From: Micromussa lordhowensis
Lineage: Eukaryota; Cnidaria; Anthozoa; Scleractinia; Lobophylliidae
Reading direction: 5' to 3'
NCBI GenBank assembly: GCA_964020085.1
Contig: OZ026603.1
Coordinates: forward strand, 5,775,046 to 5,839,045
DNA: 64,000 nt
A program made the position numbers and the translations under genes. Of the stretch, positions 62,651 through 64,000 are shown piece after piece. The notes under the pieces are model-generated. The model had not been told where the DNA came from, searched no databases, and saw only the letters and a list, made by a program, of their open reading frames with translations. The first letter of the stretch is position 1. Every line of letters begins with the position of its first letter.

Positions 62651-63456
62651 TGTTCTGCTAGGTTGGCACTTCAAGGAAATTTTAGTTAGAACATGATGGC
62701 AATGGCGCCAGGGTGTTTTTTCTGGCCTTCTTTTTGCAGTAGTTTCCCCTGGTCCCAACTTTGCAGAATTTCAGAAAACGCGCGCTGGGGGTCCCCTTGG
62801 AAAATTTCACATAGCTCGGCTTCACGGGCACTTTAAGAGGCGCGGTTTGCAGCAAAATGTTCTGCTAGGTTGGCACTTTAAGGAAATTTTAGTTAGAACA
62901 TGATGGCATGGGCGCCAGGGTGTTTTTTCTGGCCTTCTTTTTGCAGTAGTTTCCCCTGGTCCCAACTTTGCAGAATTTCAGAAAACGCGCGCTGGGGGTC
63001 CCCTTGGCAAATTTGACATAGCTCGGCTTCACGGGCACTTTAAGAGGCGCGGTTTGCAGCAAAATGTTTTGCTAGGTTGGCACTTTAAGGAAATCCTAGT
63101 TAGAACATGATAGCCTTGGCGCCAGGGTGTTTTTTTTGGCCTTCTTTTTGCAGTAGTTTCCCCTGGTCCCAACTTTGCAGAATTTCAGAAAACGCGCGCT
63201 GGGGGTCCCCTTGGCAAATTTGACATAGCTCGGCTTCACGGGCACTTTAAGAGGCGCGGTTTGCAGCAAAATGTTCTGCTAGGTTGGCACTTTAAGGAAA
63301 TCGTAGTTAGAACATGATGGCCTTGGCGCCAGAGTGTTTTTTCAGGCCTTCTTTTTGCAGTAGTTTCCCCTGGTCCCAACTTTGCAGAATTTCAGAAAAC
63401 GCGCGCTGGGGGTCCCCTTGGCAAATTTGACATAGCTCGGCTTCACGGGCACTTTA

Positions 63457-63760
63457 AGAGGTGCAGTTTAAAGCAAAATGTTCTACTGGGTTGGCACTTC
63501 AAGGAAATCCTAGTTAGAACATGATGGCATTGGCGCCAGGGTGTTTTTTCTGGCCTTCTTTTTGCAGTAGTTTCCCCTGGTCCCAACTTTGCAGAATTTC
63601 AGAAAACGCGCGCTGGCGGTCCCCTTGGCAAATTTGACATAGCTCGGCTTCACGGGCACTTTAAGAGGGGCAAATTGCAGCAAAATGTTCTACTAGGTTG
63701 GCACTTCAAGGAAATCCTAGTTAGAACATGATGGCATTGGCGCCAGGGTTTTTTTTTCTG
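63457..63760. repeat. Diverged satellite units near the window end
   Basis: Two successive unit junctions are unusual: agaggtgcagtttaaagc at 63456 with ttctactggg, and agaggggcaaattgcagc at 63665 with ttctactagg. A third change is cgctggcggtcc near 63612. The last partial unit returns to the common form, so if an array edge is close it lies beyond 64000. Confidence 0.65.
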
Positions 63761-64000
63761 GCCTTCTTTTTGCAGTAGTTTCCCCTGGTCCCAACTTTGC
63801 AGAATTTCAGAAAACGCGCGCTGGGGGTCCCCTTGGTAAATTTGACATAGCTCGGCTTCACGGGCACTTTAAGAGGCGCGGTTTGCAGCAAAATGTTCTG
63901 CTAGGTTGGCACTTCAAGGAAATCCTAGTTAGAACATGATGGCATTGGCGCCAGGGTGTTTTTTCTGGCCTTCTTTTTGCAGTAGTTTCCCCTGGTCCCA

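Larger units (their letters stand above)
58279..64000. repeat. 207-bp satellite array, right part (27 units plus a partial)
   Basis: The same satellite resumes in the same orientation and phase directly after the insertion. Complete units run from 58285 to 63874 (5590 bp, 27 x 207 plus 1) and a 126-bp partial unit reaches the window end. Many units here share local markers: gcgcgaggg with aaaacacgcgc, aaatgctagtt with gcgctaggg, and gcgccacgg. These recur in a three-unit rhythm. The array is cut by the window, so its true end is not visible. Confidence 0.98.

Noticed and set aside
1..64000. CRISPR array
   Set aside because: Repeats are 207 bp and contiguous, with no unique spacers between short repeats. 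The structure is a tandem satellite.
1..64000. Telomere repeats, tRNA or 5S rRNA-derived satellite
   Set aside because: No run of TTAGGG-type repeats is present, and the unit contains no convincing polymerase III A or B box or tRNA/5S-like segment.
1..64000. Tandemly repeated coding exons of a repetitive protein (unit length is 69 codons exactly)
   Set aside because: Divisibility by three would allow it, but every frame is interrupted by stops in most units, T-run lengths vary by one base, and 1-bp indels are tolerated.

Overview
The whole window is satellite DNA. One 207-bp unit is repeated head to tail, always in the same orientation, about 306 times plus a 126-bp partial unit at the right end. 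A single 646-bp unrelated insertion sits at 57633-58278. I find no supportable protein-coding gene, tRNA, rRNA, CRISPR array or replication origin. A long homogeneous satellite with internal higher-order repeats indicates a eukaryotic nuclear genome, most likely a centromeric, pericentromeric or other heterochromatic block. The insertion's GC-rich termini and AT-rich body would suit a marine invertebrate such as a cnidarian, but that is a weak impression and the species cannot be fixed from this sequence.

The unit is about 50% G+C (103 of 207 in my hand count) and has 8 CpG sites. Taking position 1 of the window as unit position 1, one stretch (about unit positions 92-200 and on into 1-20 of the next unit) is almost invariant. 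The stretch at about 20-62 and a T-run near 84-90 carry most of the differences between copies. These differences sort the array into local families: (a) 0-26 kb, with a recurring variant reading gctagggtgtcttttgtgg; (b) 26-31 kb; (c) 31.5-39.4 kb, where some units gain a GGATCC site; (d) 39.9-51.7 kb, with nested multi-unit duplications; (e) 51.7-57.6 kb, with very recent single-unit amplifications; (f) 57.3-63.3 kb, with a three-unit pattern.

Longer repeats overlie the 207-bp period. Shift distances are close to whole multiples of 207: 414, 621, 828, 1242, 1449, 1860, 2277, 4761/5173 and about 6621-6625 bp. The clearest are a 946-bp pair that looks identical (4021-4966 and 5881-6826), a six-unit tandem duplication at 41.3-43.8 kb, and a block at 42.7-46.5 kb copied to 47.5-51.7 kb with two units added. 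Two adjacent truncated units at 25672-25966 mark a junction between families.

The insertion is flanked by TTAA on both sides, and removing it with one TTAA restores a normal unit. It has 15-bp imperfect terminal inverted repeats (13 of 15 match) and no convincing ORF, so it reads as a non-autonomous DNA transposon. Nothing in the window encodes a cooperating pathway; what there is to explain is the structure and evolution of the satellite.
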